Positions 5,939 to 12,994 of a DNA stretch of 15,675 nucleotides are shown one piece after another. The notes below the pieces were generated by a model, which saw only the letters and a program-made list of their open reading frames with translations, searched no databases and was not told where the DNA came from. The stretch is from an uncultured Blautia sp. (GTDB taxonomy: Bacteria; Bacillota; Clostridia; Lachnospirales; Lachnospiraceae). The stretch is taken from contig NZ_CAKRXI010000051.1 of NCBI RefSeq assembly GCF_934424005.1, positions 1-15,675 on the forward strand. The letters are read 5' to 3'. The position numbers and the translations under genes are program-made. Each line of letters starts with the position of its first letter. Within the stretch, counting starts at the first letter, position 1.

Positions 5939-7156
5939 ATGAAAGCATGGGAAAGACTGATCAACTATGTGACAGTGCGTACGCCGAGTGATGAAGAGAG
6001 TGAGACAGTTCCGTCTTCTGTGTGTCAGTTTGATCTGGCGAGGAAGCTGGAAAAAGAAATGAAGGAACTTGGCCTGACAGAGGTAGTCCTTGATGATAAG
6101 TGTTATCTGTATGGAAAACTTCCGGCGACGGAAGGAAAAAAAGAGATTCCGGCACTTGGATTTATCGCACATATGGATACAGTTTCTGATTTTTGTGATC
6201 ATGAGATTCGACCGATGGTTACCGAAAATTATGATGGCGGGGATCTGGCACTTGGCACAAGTGGGCTGGTATTGAGTCCGAAGGAATTTCCACATCTGAC
6301 AGGGCTAAAAGGACGTACACTGCTCACTTCGGATGGAACAACGATTCTGGGAGCAGATGACAAAGCAGGAATTGCAGAGATTCTGACTATGATTGAAAGA
6401 ATCCAGACAGAAAATCGGCCGCATGGCACGATTTGTGTAGCATTTACTCCGGATGAGGAAATTGGAATGGGAGCGGAACATTTCAATCTGGATCAGTTTG
6501 GCGCAGAGTATGCTTATACTCTGGATGGTGACAGTGAAGGGGAGATTCAGTACGAGAATTTTAATGCCTGCAAAGCAGAATTTGAAATCAGGGGATTTAC
6601 TGTTCATCCGGGTGAAGGAAAAGACACGATGATCAATGCCAGCCTGGTTGCGATGGAAATCAATAACTGCCTGCCGGCTATGGAGACACCACGAGGAACG
6701 GAAGATTATGAGGGATTTTATCATCTGATCAGTATGCAGGGCGAAGTCGGAGAGGCAAAACTGAACTATATTATCAGAGACCATGATAAAAACGGATTCG
6801 AAGAGAGAAAGAAGACACTCCGTCTGATTGAAAAGAATTTAAATGCAAAGTGGGGCGAAGGGACGGTAACGCTTAAGATTACTGACCAGTACCTCAATAT
6901 GAAAGAAATTGTAGAAGAGCACATGCATCTGATTGACCATGCGAAAAAGGCATGTGAGACAGCAGGTGTGGCACCATTGATCCTTCCAATTCGTGGAGGA
7001 ACCGATGGATGCCAGTTAAGCTTCAAAGGACTGCCGTGTCCAAATCTTGGAACAGGTGGACATGCTTTTCATGGACCATATGAGCATATCAGTGTGGAAG
7101 GAATGGAGAAGAGTGTGGAGCTCCTTCTTGCCCTGATTCAGGAATATACGAAATAA
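5939..7156 (+). CDS. pepT: Peptidase T (tripeptide aminopeptidase, M20B)
   Basis: A 405-residue cytoplasmic zinc aminopeptidase that removes the N-terminal residue from tripeptides. The di-zinc site is complete and numbered almost exactly as in the E. coli enzyme: His78 and Asp80 in GFIAHMDTVSD, Asp140 in GADDKAG, Glu173/Glu174 in FTPDEEIGMG, Asp196 in TLDGDSEGE, and His378 in GGHAFHGPYEH. The lid/dimerisation domain lies around 205-320 and includes FTVHPGEGKDTMINAS (220-235). Length is normal. The ATG at 5939 follows AAAGGAG at a good distance. It is separated from the MarR operon by 66 nt with no clear terminator and ends one base from the convergent hydrolase gene. Confidence 0.97.
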   Translation: MKAWERLINYVTVRTPSDEESETVPSSVCQFDLARKLEKEMKELGLTEVVLDDKCYLYGKLPATEGKKEIPALGFIAHMDTVSDFCDHEIRPMVTENYDGGDLALGTSGLVLSPKEFPHLTGLKGRTLLTSDGTTILGADDKAGIAEILTMIERIQTENRPHGTICVAFTPDEEIGMGAEHFNLDQFGAEYAYTLDGDSEGEIQYENFNACKAEFEIRGFTVHPGEGKDTMINASLVAMEINNCLPAMETPRGTEDYEGFYHLISMQGEVGEAKLNYIIRDHDKNGFEERKKTLRLIEKNLNAKWGEGTVTLKITDQYLNMKEIVEEHMHLIDHAKKACETAGVAPLILPIRGGTDGCQLSFKGLPCPNLGTGGHAFHGPYEHISVEGMEKSVELLLALIQEYTK

Positions 7157-7157
7157 T

Positions 7158-7940
7158 CTACGGAGTTGCAATAAAACGGTTAACATGCTCCATTGTGGCT
7201 TTTATAATCGAAAGATCTGCCTGTACATCGCCGGTCTCCAGAGAGTGATTGGCATTTGGCGTAAGAAAAAGAGGGACTTCTTTTTGTTCAGCCAGTGTAC
7301 GGATAGAGTCTGTTTCTGCCCATGGATCTGCAGTACCGTGAAATGCAATGCTGCCGGGACGAGCAAAGGAAAAAGTGTCAGTCAGAGGTGTGAACAGGAT
7401 GCTTTTTCCTTTTATATTATGTCTGGAAGCATAAGCGGAAGCGATAACTGTACCGATGCTTTTGGAAATAAAGAGAATGCTGCCATAGGAATTCCAGTCG
7501 ATATCCTGCAGAGCCTGTTCTGTTTGTTCATAAGCAAGCTCAAAAGCCTGCTTCATTTTTGCGTGATCTCCCTTGACATTCTCAGGGAGGGTTCCATAAG
7601 ATACAGCGAGAATCTGATACCCATAATGTCTGGCAAGACGGCTTGCATAATACAGGAGTGGTTTGTCAGCGGTATAGCCGATTCCCGGGAAAATTACTGC
7701 CAGTTTTGGGGCGTTTTTATCAGAATCAGAAGTATATGCAGATGCTTTGTCATAGAGCATTTGCTGATGAATTTTTTCCTGAAGGTCTTTTAAGGTCACA
7801 GAGATTGTATAAGGCTCTTCCGGGAGATAATCATAACCGGTGAGAACACCGTTTTCTTCCATGGCATAAACAATGTGCAATGCCCCCATAAGCTCCATAT
7901 CGTCTTCAATATCAGAAAGTAATTCTTCGTATGTTTTCAT
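7158..7940 (-). CDS. Alpha/beta-hydrolase-fold protein
   Basis: A 260-residue cytoplasmic protein. Residues about 78-258 have a hydrolase fold: strand and oxyanion region LAVIFPGIGYTAD (80-92), nucleophile elbow SKSIGT with Ser161 (a variant of GxSxG in which the first Gly is Ser), acid Asp205 in FHGTADPWA, and base His232 in NANHSLE. The order Ser-Asp-His and spacing are correct, so it is probably active as an esterase or lipase-like enzyme. The first 70 residues are a charged extension (EELLSDIEDDMELMGALHIV) without a recognised domain. GAGGAA about 9 nt upstream of the ATG is the ribosome site. It faces pepT with a single base between stops and is divergent from the pilin gene. Substrate unknown. 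Confidence 0.85.
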   Translation of the reverse strand: MKTYEELLSDIEDDMELMGALHIVYAMEENGVLTGYDYLPEEPYTISVTLKDLQEKIHQQMLYDKASAYTSDSDKNAPKLAVIFPGIGYTADKPLLYYASRLARHYGYQILAVSYGTLPENVKGDHAKMKQAFELAYEQTEQALQDIDWNSYGSILFISKSIGTVIASAYASRHNIKGKSILFTPLTDTFSFARPGSIAFHGTADPWAETDSIRTLAEQKEVPLFLTPNANHSLETGDVQADLSIIKATMEHVNRFIATP

Positions 7941-8092
7941 CTTGATTTGTTCCTCGTATTTATATTTTATAAAATTCAGTCATGTGTATAAAAAACAAAA
8001 TAATTATTGCATGTTTTATTAAAACGGGCAAGGAAAATTGAAAAACTTCTGCCAGTTACCTGGTTAAGGTGTCGATAAAATTGGGGAATAGC

Positions 8093-8121
8093 TTGCAAAT
8101 CACGATCAGATAAAATATGAT
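8093..8121 (+). promoter_or_regulatory. Candidate promoter of the pilin-like gene
   Basis: TTGCAA (8093-8098), a 17-nt spacer and TATGAT (8116-8121) precede the pilin ATG by 37 nt. The rest of the 218-bp divergent region shows no riboswitch I can recognise. Confidence 0.55.
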
Positions 8122-8158
8122 ATAGAGACATAAAACTATACAATGTAAGGGAAAATAT

Positions 8159-9073
8159 ATGAAAAACAGAAACAAAGGTTTTACACTTGTGGAACTTGTG
8201 ATCATCATTGCAATCCTTGCAATTCTTATAGGTGTTCTTGCACCGATTTATACCAAATATATAGAAAGAAGCAGGGAATCAACTGATCTTGCAAATGTCA
8301 GGGCGGCGTATGACAAAGTGGTGATGGAAACGGGAATAGAGGGAAATGAAGACGTAAAGGAAATCGTTCATCTGAAGCAGAAAATAGCCAAATGGCAGTC
8401 TTCAGATACGGTGACAATTGCCGGAATCTCTCATTCCAATGATGATCCGGATACGGCTAACTGGATAGGATATCCTGTTCCAGGGGGAATATGCGAAGTT
8501 TCTATGAGACAGGACACAGGTATCTTGTTTGAATGGAAAAAGGGAAATGGAAGCAATGTAAATTCGTATTGGCCTGAAAGTAATGAGAATTTTGAAAATA
8601 TACTGTGGAATAGTGGGGCGTTGAAAGGCGTGAATAACATTTTTGAAATTGATTCGAAGTGTCCAAATTCGAGTATGGTTCCTTTGGTTGAGAAGCAATT
8701 GACAGGAGACAGTCTGCTCAGGAAGGGGACATGGGCGTATTATGGAAGTCCGAAGGAGTCTGAGAAATCGAAGCGCTGGTTTGTCTGGACATCTGTGGAC
8801 ACAAATGAGGTTGGTACGAACAAAGTAATTCCTGTCATTGTCTGTGGTGCTGATGGTAAGTTCTATGTTTCTGAGTCAACGACTGCGATACGAAAGAAAG
8901 ATAATAAAGAATACATAGCAATTGCAGATTCTGTATCAAGGGATATTACGGTGATGACGACAATGATAAATAATGCCACATCATGCAGTACCTTGCAGGA
9001 TGCGTATACAAAATATGCGAAGCTTCTGACAAATAGCTATCCAGAGTATAAGGATACTATTTCAGTAAAATAA
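8159..9073 (+). CDS. Type IV pilin-like secreted protein
   Basis: A 304-residue protein with a textbook prepilin leader: MKNRNKG ending at Gly7, then FTLVELVIIIAILAILIGVL with Phe8 as +1 and Glu12 as the conserved +5 glutamate, followed by one long hydrophobic helix (8-29). A prepilin peptidase should cut after Gly7 and N-methylate Phe8. The remainder (about 40-304) is an extracellular domain with no recognised fold, rich in Ser/Asn/Thr, with Cys111, Cys168, Cys226 and Cys275 estimated by eye. It is much larger than minor pseudopilins of typical length (150-180). There are no pilB, pilC or pilD genes nearby, so assembly would depend on genes elsewhere. AAGGG before the ATG is the ribosome site. 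It could be a competence-like pseudopilin or a stand-alone surface protein. Confidence 0.88.
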   Translation: MKNRNKGFTLVELVIIIAILAILIGVLAPIYTKYIERSRESTDLANVRAAYDKVVMETGIEGNEDVKEIVHLKQKIAKWQSSDTVTIAGISHSNDDPDTANWIGYPVPGGICEVSMRQDTGILFEWKKGNGSNVNSYWPESNENFENILWNSGALKGVNNIFEIDSKCPNSSMVPLVEKQLTGDSLLRKGTWAYYGSPKESEKSKRWFVWTSVDTNEVGTNKVIPVIVCGADGKFYVSESTTAIRKKDNKEYIAIADSVSRDITVMTTMINNATSCSTLQDAYTKYAKLLTNSYPEYKDTISVK

Positions 9074-9138
9074 GTTACTGTGAACGGAGAGAACAATAAC
9101 TAAAATAATTAAGAGTTGACTATGAAATTACATAGTGG

Positions 9139-9167
9139 TTGCTTTTATCTGACCAACAAGCTATACT
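9139..9167 (+). promoter_or_regulatory. Promoter of the NifX-SlyD fusion gene
   Basis: TTGCTT (9139-9144), a 17-nt spacer and TATACT (9162-9167) lie 37 nt before the preferred ATG. A weak hairpin ACTATG/CATAGT at 9119-9136, just upstream, may end pilin transcription. Confidence 0.6.
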
Positions 9168-9204
9168 AATCAGACAGATAAAGTATGAATTGGAGGGTTT
9201 TTAC

Positions 9205-10056
9205 ATGAAAATTGCAGTAACTTATGATAATGGAAACGTATTTCAGCACTTTGGAAAAACTGAGAATTTCAAAGTCTATGAAGTAGAAGATAACAAGGTT
9301 GTTTCCAGTGAAGTGATCGGTTCAAATGGAACAGGACATGGTGCACTGGCAGGACTTCTGGCTGAGCAGGGAATTGATGTGCTGATCTGTGGTGGCATCG
9401 GCGGAGGTGCACAGACCGCACTTGCGGAGGCTGGCATTCAGTTATGCTCCGGAGCTCAGGGAGATACAGATGAAGTAGTAGAAGCTTACCTTAAAGGTGA
9501 ACTGGTATCTGCAGGAACTACCTGTGACCATCATCATCATGAAGAAGGACATTCCTGTGGAAACCATGAGGAAGGGGAGTCCTGTGGAAGCAGCTGTGGC
9601 GGCTGTGGTTCACATAAACCGGCATTTTCCGGACCGAATGTAGGAAAGACCTGCCGTACACATTACAAAGGAACATTCAACGATGGCACACAGTTTGATT
9701 CTTCCTATGATCGTGGACAGCCGTTGGAGTTTGTCTGCGGAGCAGGACAGATGATCAAAGGTTTTGATGCCGCTGTTGCAGATATGAAAGTCGGAGAAAT
9801 CAAAGAAATCCATCTGATACCGGAAGAGGCTTATGGACAGCCAAATCCGGATGCGATCTTTACTCTTGAAATTGAACAGCTTCCGGGCGCAGAAGACCTG
9901 ACAGTGGGACAGCAGGTGTATTTGTCCAATCAGTATGGACAGCCTTTCCCGGTCAAAGTAACTGCTAAGGATGAAAAGACCATTACTTTTGATGCCAACC
10001 ACGAGATGGCTGGCAAAGAGCTGAACTTTAAGATCGAGCTTGTAGAAGTAAAATAA
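9205..10056 (+). CDS. NifX/NifB-like cluster-binding domain fused to SlyD-type FKBP prolyl isomerase
   Basis: A 283-residue cytoplasmic fusion. Residues 1-105 are a dinitrogenase Fe-Mo cofactor-type domain: MKIAVTYDNGNVFQHFG, then GTGHGALAGLLAEQGIDVLI and CGGIGGGAQTALAEAGI. Residues 107-137 form a metal-ligand-rich linker containing CDHHHHEEGHSCG and CGSSCGGCGSH. From about 146 comes an FKBP domain (THYKGTFNDGTQFDSS, GAGQMIKGFDAAVADMKVGE) with the inserted chaperone flap of SlyD (QPNPDAIFTLEIEQL to DANHEMAGKELNFKIELVEV). SlyD proteins isomerise prolyl bonds and deliver nickel; in them the His/Cys-rich tail is C-terminal, here the metal-rich tract sits between domains. The start is placed at 9205 because GGAGGG (9192-9197) is correctly spaced; the ATG at 9139 lies in the promoter. 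Confidence 0.93.
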   Translation: MKIAVTYDNGNVFQHFGKTENFKVYEVEDNKVVSSEVIGSNGTGHGALAGLLAEQGIDVLICGGIGGGAQTALAEAGIQLCSGAQGDTDEVVEAYLKGELVSAGTTCDHHHHEEGHSCGNHEEGESCGSSCGGCGSHKPAFSGPNVGKTCRTHYKGTFNDGTQFDSSYDRGQPLEFVCGAGQMIKGFDAAVADMKVGEIKEIHLIPEEAYGQPNPDAIFTLEIEQLPGAEDLTVGQQVYLSNQYGQPFPVKVTAKDEKTITFDANHEMAGKELNFKIELVEVK

Positions 10057-10385
10057 ATGTCGAAGAAGTACGGAGTTTGTCGATAAGTTTCGAACTCTTT
10101 TGATGGACGTACACAGTGCGGCATGCTAGTATGGAAGAAGGATAATTATGTGGCTGTCTGGCGGCATTAAAGGACAGTGATATGATTCGTTTCTGTTTTA
10201 TTCTATGCGGCATGCCGCTTCTTTTGTTCTAAGACCGTTCTGGTTGGGAAAGGGAAATCTCCATGTTTTACTTGCGTTGTCAGGCGAAATTTCCGTGTGT
10301 AATGAAATAGGATATGAAAAAGACCGGAATGCGTTGTTTCGGTCTTTTTATGTGGTGGAAACTGATCTATCAGGGCATTCTTGAA
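10057..10385. other. Convergent gene-free region with palindromic repeats
   Basis: 329 bases between two convergent genes. TGCGGCATGC occurs at 10117-10126 and again at 10206-10215; the second copy is inside the perfect palindrome GCGGCATGCCGC (10207-10218), and 10118-10126 can also pair with 10210-10218 at long range. A very short ATG frame at 10148 (about 10 codons) has a good SD but no recognisable product. The terminator at 10317-10349 is the only clear functional site. Confidence 0.6.
10317..10349. terminator. Bidirectional intrinsic terminator
   Basis: AAAAAGACCG (10317-10326) and CGGTCTTTTT (10340-10349) form a perfect 10-bp stem with a 13-nt loop. It has a T run on each strand, so it can end both the NifX-SlyD gene (+) and the DUF4130 operon (-). 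Confidence 0.88.
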
Positions 10386-11147
10386 TTATCTGAATTCCAC
10401 GGCATGTTTTCTTTTCCAGATGGGAAATAAATTTCGCTGGCAGACGTAATTTTTCCGTTGTTCAATGCTTATGGCATGGAAGAATGTTTTCCACATATCA
10501 GTATATTCATCTTCATAAGATTCTGTCTTTTGTAATACCGAAAATTCATCGTCCGTCAGATAGCGCAGATAATTTTCACCATCTTTTACATGTACACAGG
10601 CAGTTTTGCGGTTATCATCGATGATCATCCAGTGTTCGGAGGGCATACGGTTAGCAAAATGGTTGCCAACCAGCATGATTACATCATTCCTGGGCTCCAA
10701 ATGACTGACATAAACCTGGTTTTCCAGACTTTGAAAACGGGCAAATTCCCGAAAATGATGCGCTTCATTTGATACCTGGCGCCGGAGTTCGAGAAGATTC
10801 ATTACATGTGGATTCGTATATTGCTCGACTACAGTACTGCCAATAGCAAACCCCACCCGAAGAAAGTCATAGATTGCCTGCAGAGCGTTCTCGTCCGCAG
10901 ACAATGAGGCGTAGTAGACATTCAGGTATGCAGTTTCAGAGATGTTCCTCCGGATAGAGCGTATTACTTTTTCTGCTTTGGAAGAATCACCATCCACATG
11001 GATATATTCGTCGAAGATCGTTTGTTGGTAGATTGGTTCTTTTTTCAGTTGAATCTGGTTGTGACCGACTTTCAGGGCTTCTGACCAGGCGTCATAGATG
11101 CAGGTCATGATATCTGTTAAGCGGTCCTGACAAGTATATATTTTCAT
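10386..11147 (-). CDS. DUF4130 / TIGR03915-type DNA metabolism protein
   Basis: A 253-residue cytoplasmic protein of the family that accompanies the TIGR03916 radical SAM protein. Family blocks visible are YLNVYYASLSADENALQAIY (74-93), NEAHHFREFARFQ (127-139), NHFANRMPSEHWMIID (162-177) and the C-terminal block MWKTFFHAISIEQRKNYVCQ (218-237) followed by WKRKHAVEF. In many other bacteria this domain is fused to a uracil-DNA-glycosylase-like domain, which supports a DNA-repair role; the biochemical activity is not established. It lies downstream of the radical SAM gene on the same strand and is probably co-transcribed despite a 235-nt hairpin-filled gap. The ATG at 11147 has only a weak ribosome site (TATGGAATAAAA), so initiation may be affected by the structured leader. 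Confidence 0.87.
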   Translation of the reverse strand: MKIYTCQDRLTDIMTCIYDAWSEALKVGHNQIQLKKEPIYQQTIFDEYIHVDGDSSKAEKVIRSIRRNISETAYLNVYYASLSADENALQAIYDFLRVGFAIGSTVVEQYTNPHVMNLLELRRQVSNEAHHFREFARFQSLENQVYVSHLEPRNDVIMLVGNHFANRMPSEHWMIIDDNRKTACVHVKDGENYLRYLTDDEFSVLQKTESYEDEYTDMWKTFFHAISIEQRKNYVCQRNLFPIWKRKHAVEFR

Positions 11148-11170
11148 ATTTTTATTCCATATTCTGATTT

Positions 11171-11348
11171 TATATCAGATGTGAAATGACTCCCACCTCT
11201 GTAGGTGGCGAGCAACAAATCAGTATCAGTGGTGGGAGTCAATCTCCCATCTGATATAGCCTCCGGCAGGATTGCAGAGATGCGCAGAAGAAGTATGTCA
11301 TGCAATGCATGACGCGCATCTCGCAGCAAGAATGCCGAGGCATTCTTG
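11171..11348. repeat. Three-hairpin palindromic element between the repair genes
   Basis: A 178-bp structured block. Hairpin A: the outer 11-bp arms TATATCAGATG (11171-11181) and its complement (11248-11258) enclose GACTCCCACC (11188-11197) and its complement (11231-11240). CCACCT (11193-11198) can also pair with AGGTGG (11203-11208), and GGGAG (11234-11238) with CTCCC (11244-11248), so alternative folds compete. Hairpin B: GAGATGCGC (11277-11285) with GCGCATCTC (11314-11322), containing GTCATGC/GCATGAC (11297-11303, 11307-11313). Hairpin C: CAAGAATGCC (11327-11336) with GGCATTCTTG (11339-11348). It may be a miniature mobile element, an IS200/IS605-type remnant or a structured RNA. The open frame across it on the minus strand looks spurious. 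Confidence 0.82.
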
Positions 11349-11382
11349 AAGTAAAAGTGGCTGGAAACTGGCAGAGAGGAGT

Positions 11383-12924
11383 TTATACGATCCCAAAATC
11401 TGCAAGTGTCATCTGGGAATAAGATTCATTGGAATGTTGTACTTTCCAGGAATCTTTTGCGTCTGCATGAACCAGCTGTCGGGTGATATAGGCTTCTTCA
11501 ATGGGAATATGATACATCTGTCTGCCACCGCAGGTGATAAAGTAATGAGCCCGTTTTAATACAACACCCATTTTCTTGAGACTTTCGAAACTCAGGCGGC
11601 CATATCTTCGGGCATAGGTTATATGGCCAGCAGATTTGGGTCCGATTCCTGGAACTCGAAGCAACGTGGCATAAGATGCTTTTTCAACTTCTACCGGAAA
11701 GTGTTCCAGATGGCGCAGCGCCCAGTCGCATTTGGGATCCAGCAGTTCATTGAAATTTGGCTGGGTTTCAGATAGCAGTTCATCTGCCTGGAAGCCATAG
11801 AAGCGTAGCAGCCAGTCTGCCTGATACAGGCGATGTTCCCGCAGAAGTGGAGGCGGAGTTCCAATCTGAGGGAGAATGGAGTCATCATTTAACGGAATAT
11901 ATGCCGAATAGAAGACTCGTTTCAGATCAAAGCCCTGGTACAGAGCCTGGCTGGTCTGTAACAGAGTATAGTCACTTTCGCCAGTGGCACCGATGATCAT
12001 CTGGGTACTCTGTCCTGCCGGAGCGAAATTCCGTTTCAGATCGGACATGTCAAGAGGTGCCAGCTGACAGGCATTTTCCCATGTCAGGATATGTTTCGTG
12101 AATTTATTTTTATCACGGGAGATAAGATTCGGATCCTCTTTTTTGAGGGGAGGATTGTTCCCGGGTTTTGCATCGGTATTCTGCATATTGAGTTTTTCTC
12201 TGAAGGTTTTCTTGGAATCGTCTGAGAAAATACCATTTCTTAAAAACTGATTTCCCCGGCTTCGATCCATATATGCAGACTTTCCAGCAGCTATCCGGTG
12301 AGAGGCAATAGTACTTTGTACTTTTCCCATGGGATTCAGGATATTCTGCATGGTTTTATTGGGGGCAAGAGAACGCAGAGCTGTTTCTGTCGGAAGTTCC
12401 AGATTGACACTGATGCGGTCTGCCAGATATCCGGCCGCGGCAAGTAGCTCGTCAGAGGCCCCGGGAATTGTTTTTACATGAATGTATCCGTTGAAATGGT
12501 ACCGGGTACGGAGGAGCAGCAGTGTCTCACACATTTTTTCCATGGTATAGGTCGGATTTTTTAAGACACCGGAGCTTAAGAAGAGCCCTTCGATATAGTT
12601 CCGTTTGTAAAATTCAACGGTTAGTTCACAGATTTCCTGTGGCGTAAAGGTGGCGCGGCGTACATCATTGCTGGCACGGTTGATACAATATTTACAGTCA
12701 TAGGCACAATGATTTGTCATCAGGATCTTGAGGAGGGAAATACATCTCCCATCAGCTGCAAAACTGTGACAGATACCACATGCCTCTGCATTGCCGAGCT
12801 CTCCTTTCTTTCCGCGTCGGCTGGAACCGCTTGAAGTACATGCGACATCATATTTGGCTGCATCTGCCAGAATCTGTAATTTTTCCTGTGTTGTGTAATT
12901 ATCATTTGTAATCTCTGTGATCAT
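11383..12924 (-). CDS. TIGR03916-type DNA modification/repair radical SAM protein
   Basis: A 513-residue protein from the ATG at 12924. The radical SAM 4Fe-4S motif is CAYDCKYC (Cys73, Cys77, Cys80). An upstream cluster CGICHSFAADGRC (49-61) may bind a second metal. The TIM-barrel follows (GLFLSSGVLKNPTYTMEKM, HVKTIPGASDELL, DRISVNLELPTE), then FAPAGQSTQMIIGA and LKRVFYSAYIPLN, and a C-terminal helix-hairpin-helix LLRVPGIGPKSAGHI (421-435), a DNA-binding element. Relatives are about 420 residues; the excess is a K/N/D/S-rich insert at about 208-298 just before FAPAGQS. The cellular target is unknown. A TTG at 12939 would add five residues but overlaps the -10. A LexA box in the promoter indicates SOS induction. 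Confidence 0.92.
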   Translation of the reverse strand: MITEITNDNYTTQEKLQILADAAKYDVACTSSGSSRRGKKGELGNAEACGICHSFAADGRCISLLKILMTNHCAYDCKYCINRASNDVRRATFTPQEICELTVEFYKRNYIEGLFLSSGVLKNPTYTMEKMCETLLLLRTRYHFNGYIHVKTIPGASDELLAAAGYLADRISVNLELPTETALRSLAPNKTMQNILNPMGKVQSTIASHRIAAGKSAYMDRSRGNQFLRNGIFSDDSKKTFREKLNMQNTDAKPGNNPPLKKEDPNLISRDKNKFTKHILTWENACQLAPLDMSDLKRNFAPAGQSTQMIIGATGESDYTLLQTSQALYQGFDLKRVFYSAYIPLNDDSILPQIGTPPPLLREHRLYQADWLLRFYGFQADELLSETQPNFNELLDPKCDWALRHLEHFPVEVEKASYATLLRVPGIGPKSAGHITYARRYGRLSFESLKKMGVVLKRAHYFITCGGRQMYHIPIEEAYITRQLVHADAKDSWKVQHSNESYSQMTLADFGIV

Positions 12925-12930
12925 ATATCT

Positions 12931-12959
12931 ATTATACAAACATACGTTCGAAAAAGCAA
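12931..12959 (-). promoter_or_regulatory. Promoter of the radical SAM repair gene
   Basis: On the minus strand, TTGCTT (12959-12954), a 17-nt spacer and a perfect TATAAT (12936-12931). Six bases separate the -10 from the ATG at 12924, so the start point should fall at or next to the start codon, implying a leaderless or nearly leaderless message. Confidence 0.82.
12937..12950 (-). promoter_or_regulatory. LexA (SOS) box
   Basis: The minus strand reads CGAACGTATGTTTG, matching the Gram-positive LexA/DinR consensus CGAACRNRYGTTYG at every defined position. It fills most of the spacer between -35 and -10, an ideal place for repression. Confidence 0.88.
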
Positions 12960-12994
12960 TAGAAACATTTTAACAAAAACAGGCAGGCAGAAAA

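Noticed and set aside
7185..7793. 202-residue open frame on the plus strand opposite the hydrolase
   Set aside because: It is antisense to a gene with a complete Ser-Asp-His triad and has no recognisable domain; a codon-bias shadow.
7941..8158. Cyclic di-GMP riboswitch before the pilin gene
   Set aside because: GGGCAAGG near 8028 recalls one conserved piece of the class I riboswitch, but the other conserved segments and stems could not be found.
9139..9204. N-terminal extension of the NifX-SlyD fusion from ATG 9139
   Set aside because: It spans the TTGCTT/TATACT promoter and lacks an SD, while GGAGGG is correctly placed for ATG 9205, where NifX homology begins.
10148..10180. Ten-codon leader peptide with a good ribosome site
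   Set aside because: There is no downstream gene on that strand to control and no recognisable peptide; probably chance.
11144..11329. 61-residue open frame on the minus strand across the hairpin element
   Set aside because: It is built from the inverted repeats themselves and overlaps the start of the DUF4130 gene in another frame, with no ribosome site; a palindromic element explains it better.
12925..12939. TTG start five codons upstream for the radical SAM gene
   Set aside because: The TTG overlaps the perfect -10 hexamer and has no ribosome site, so the ATG at 12924 is preferred.
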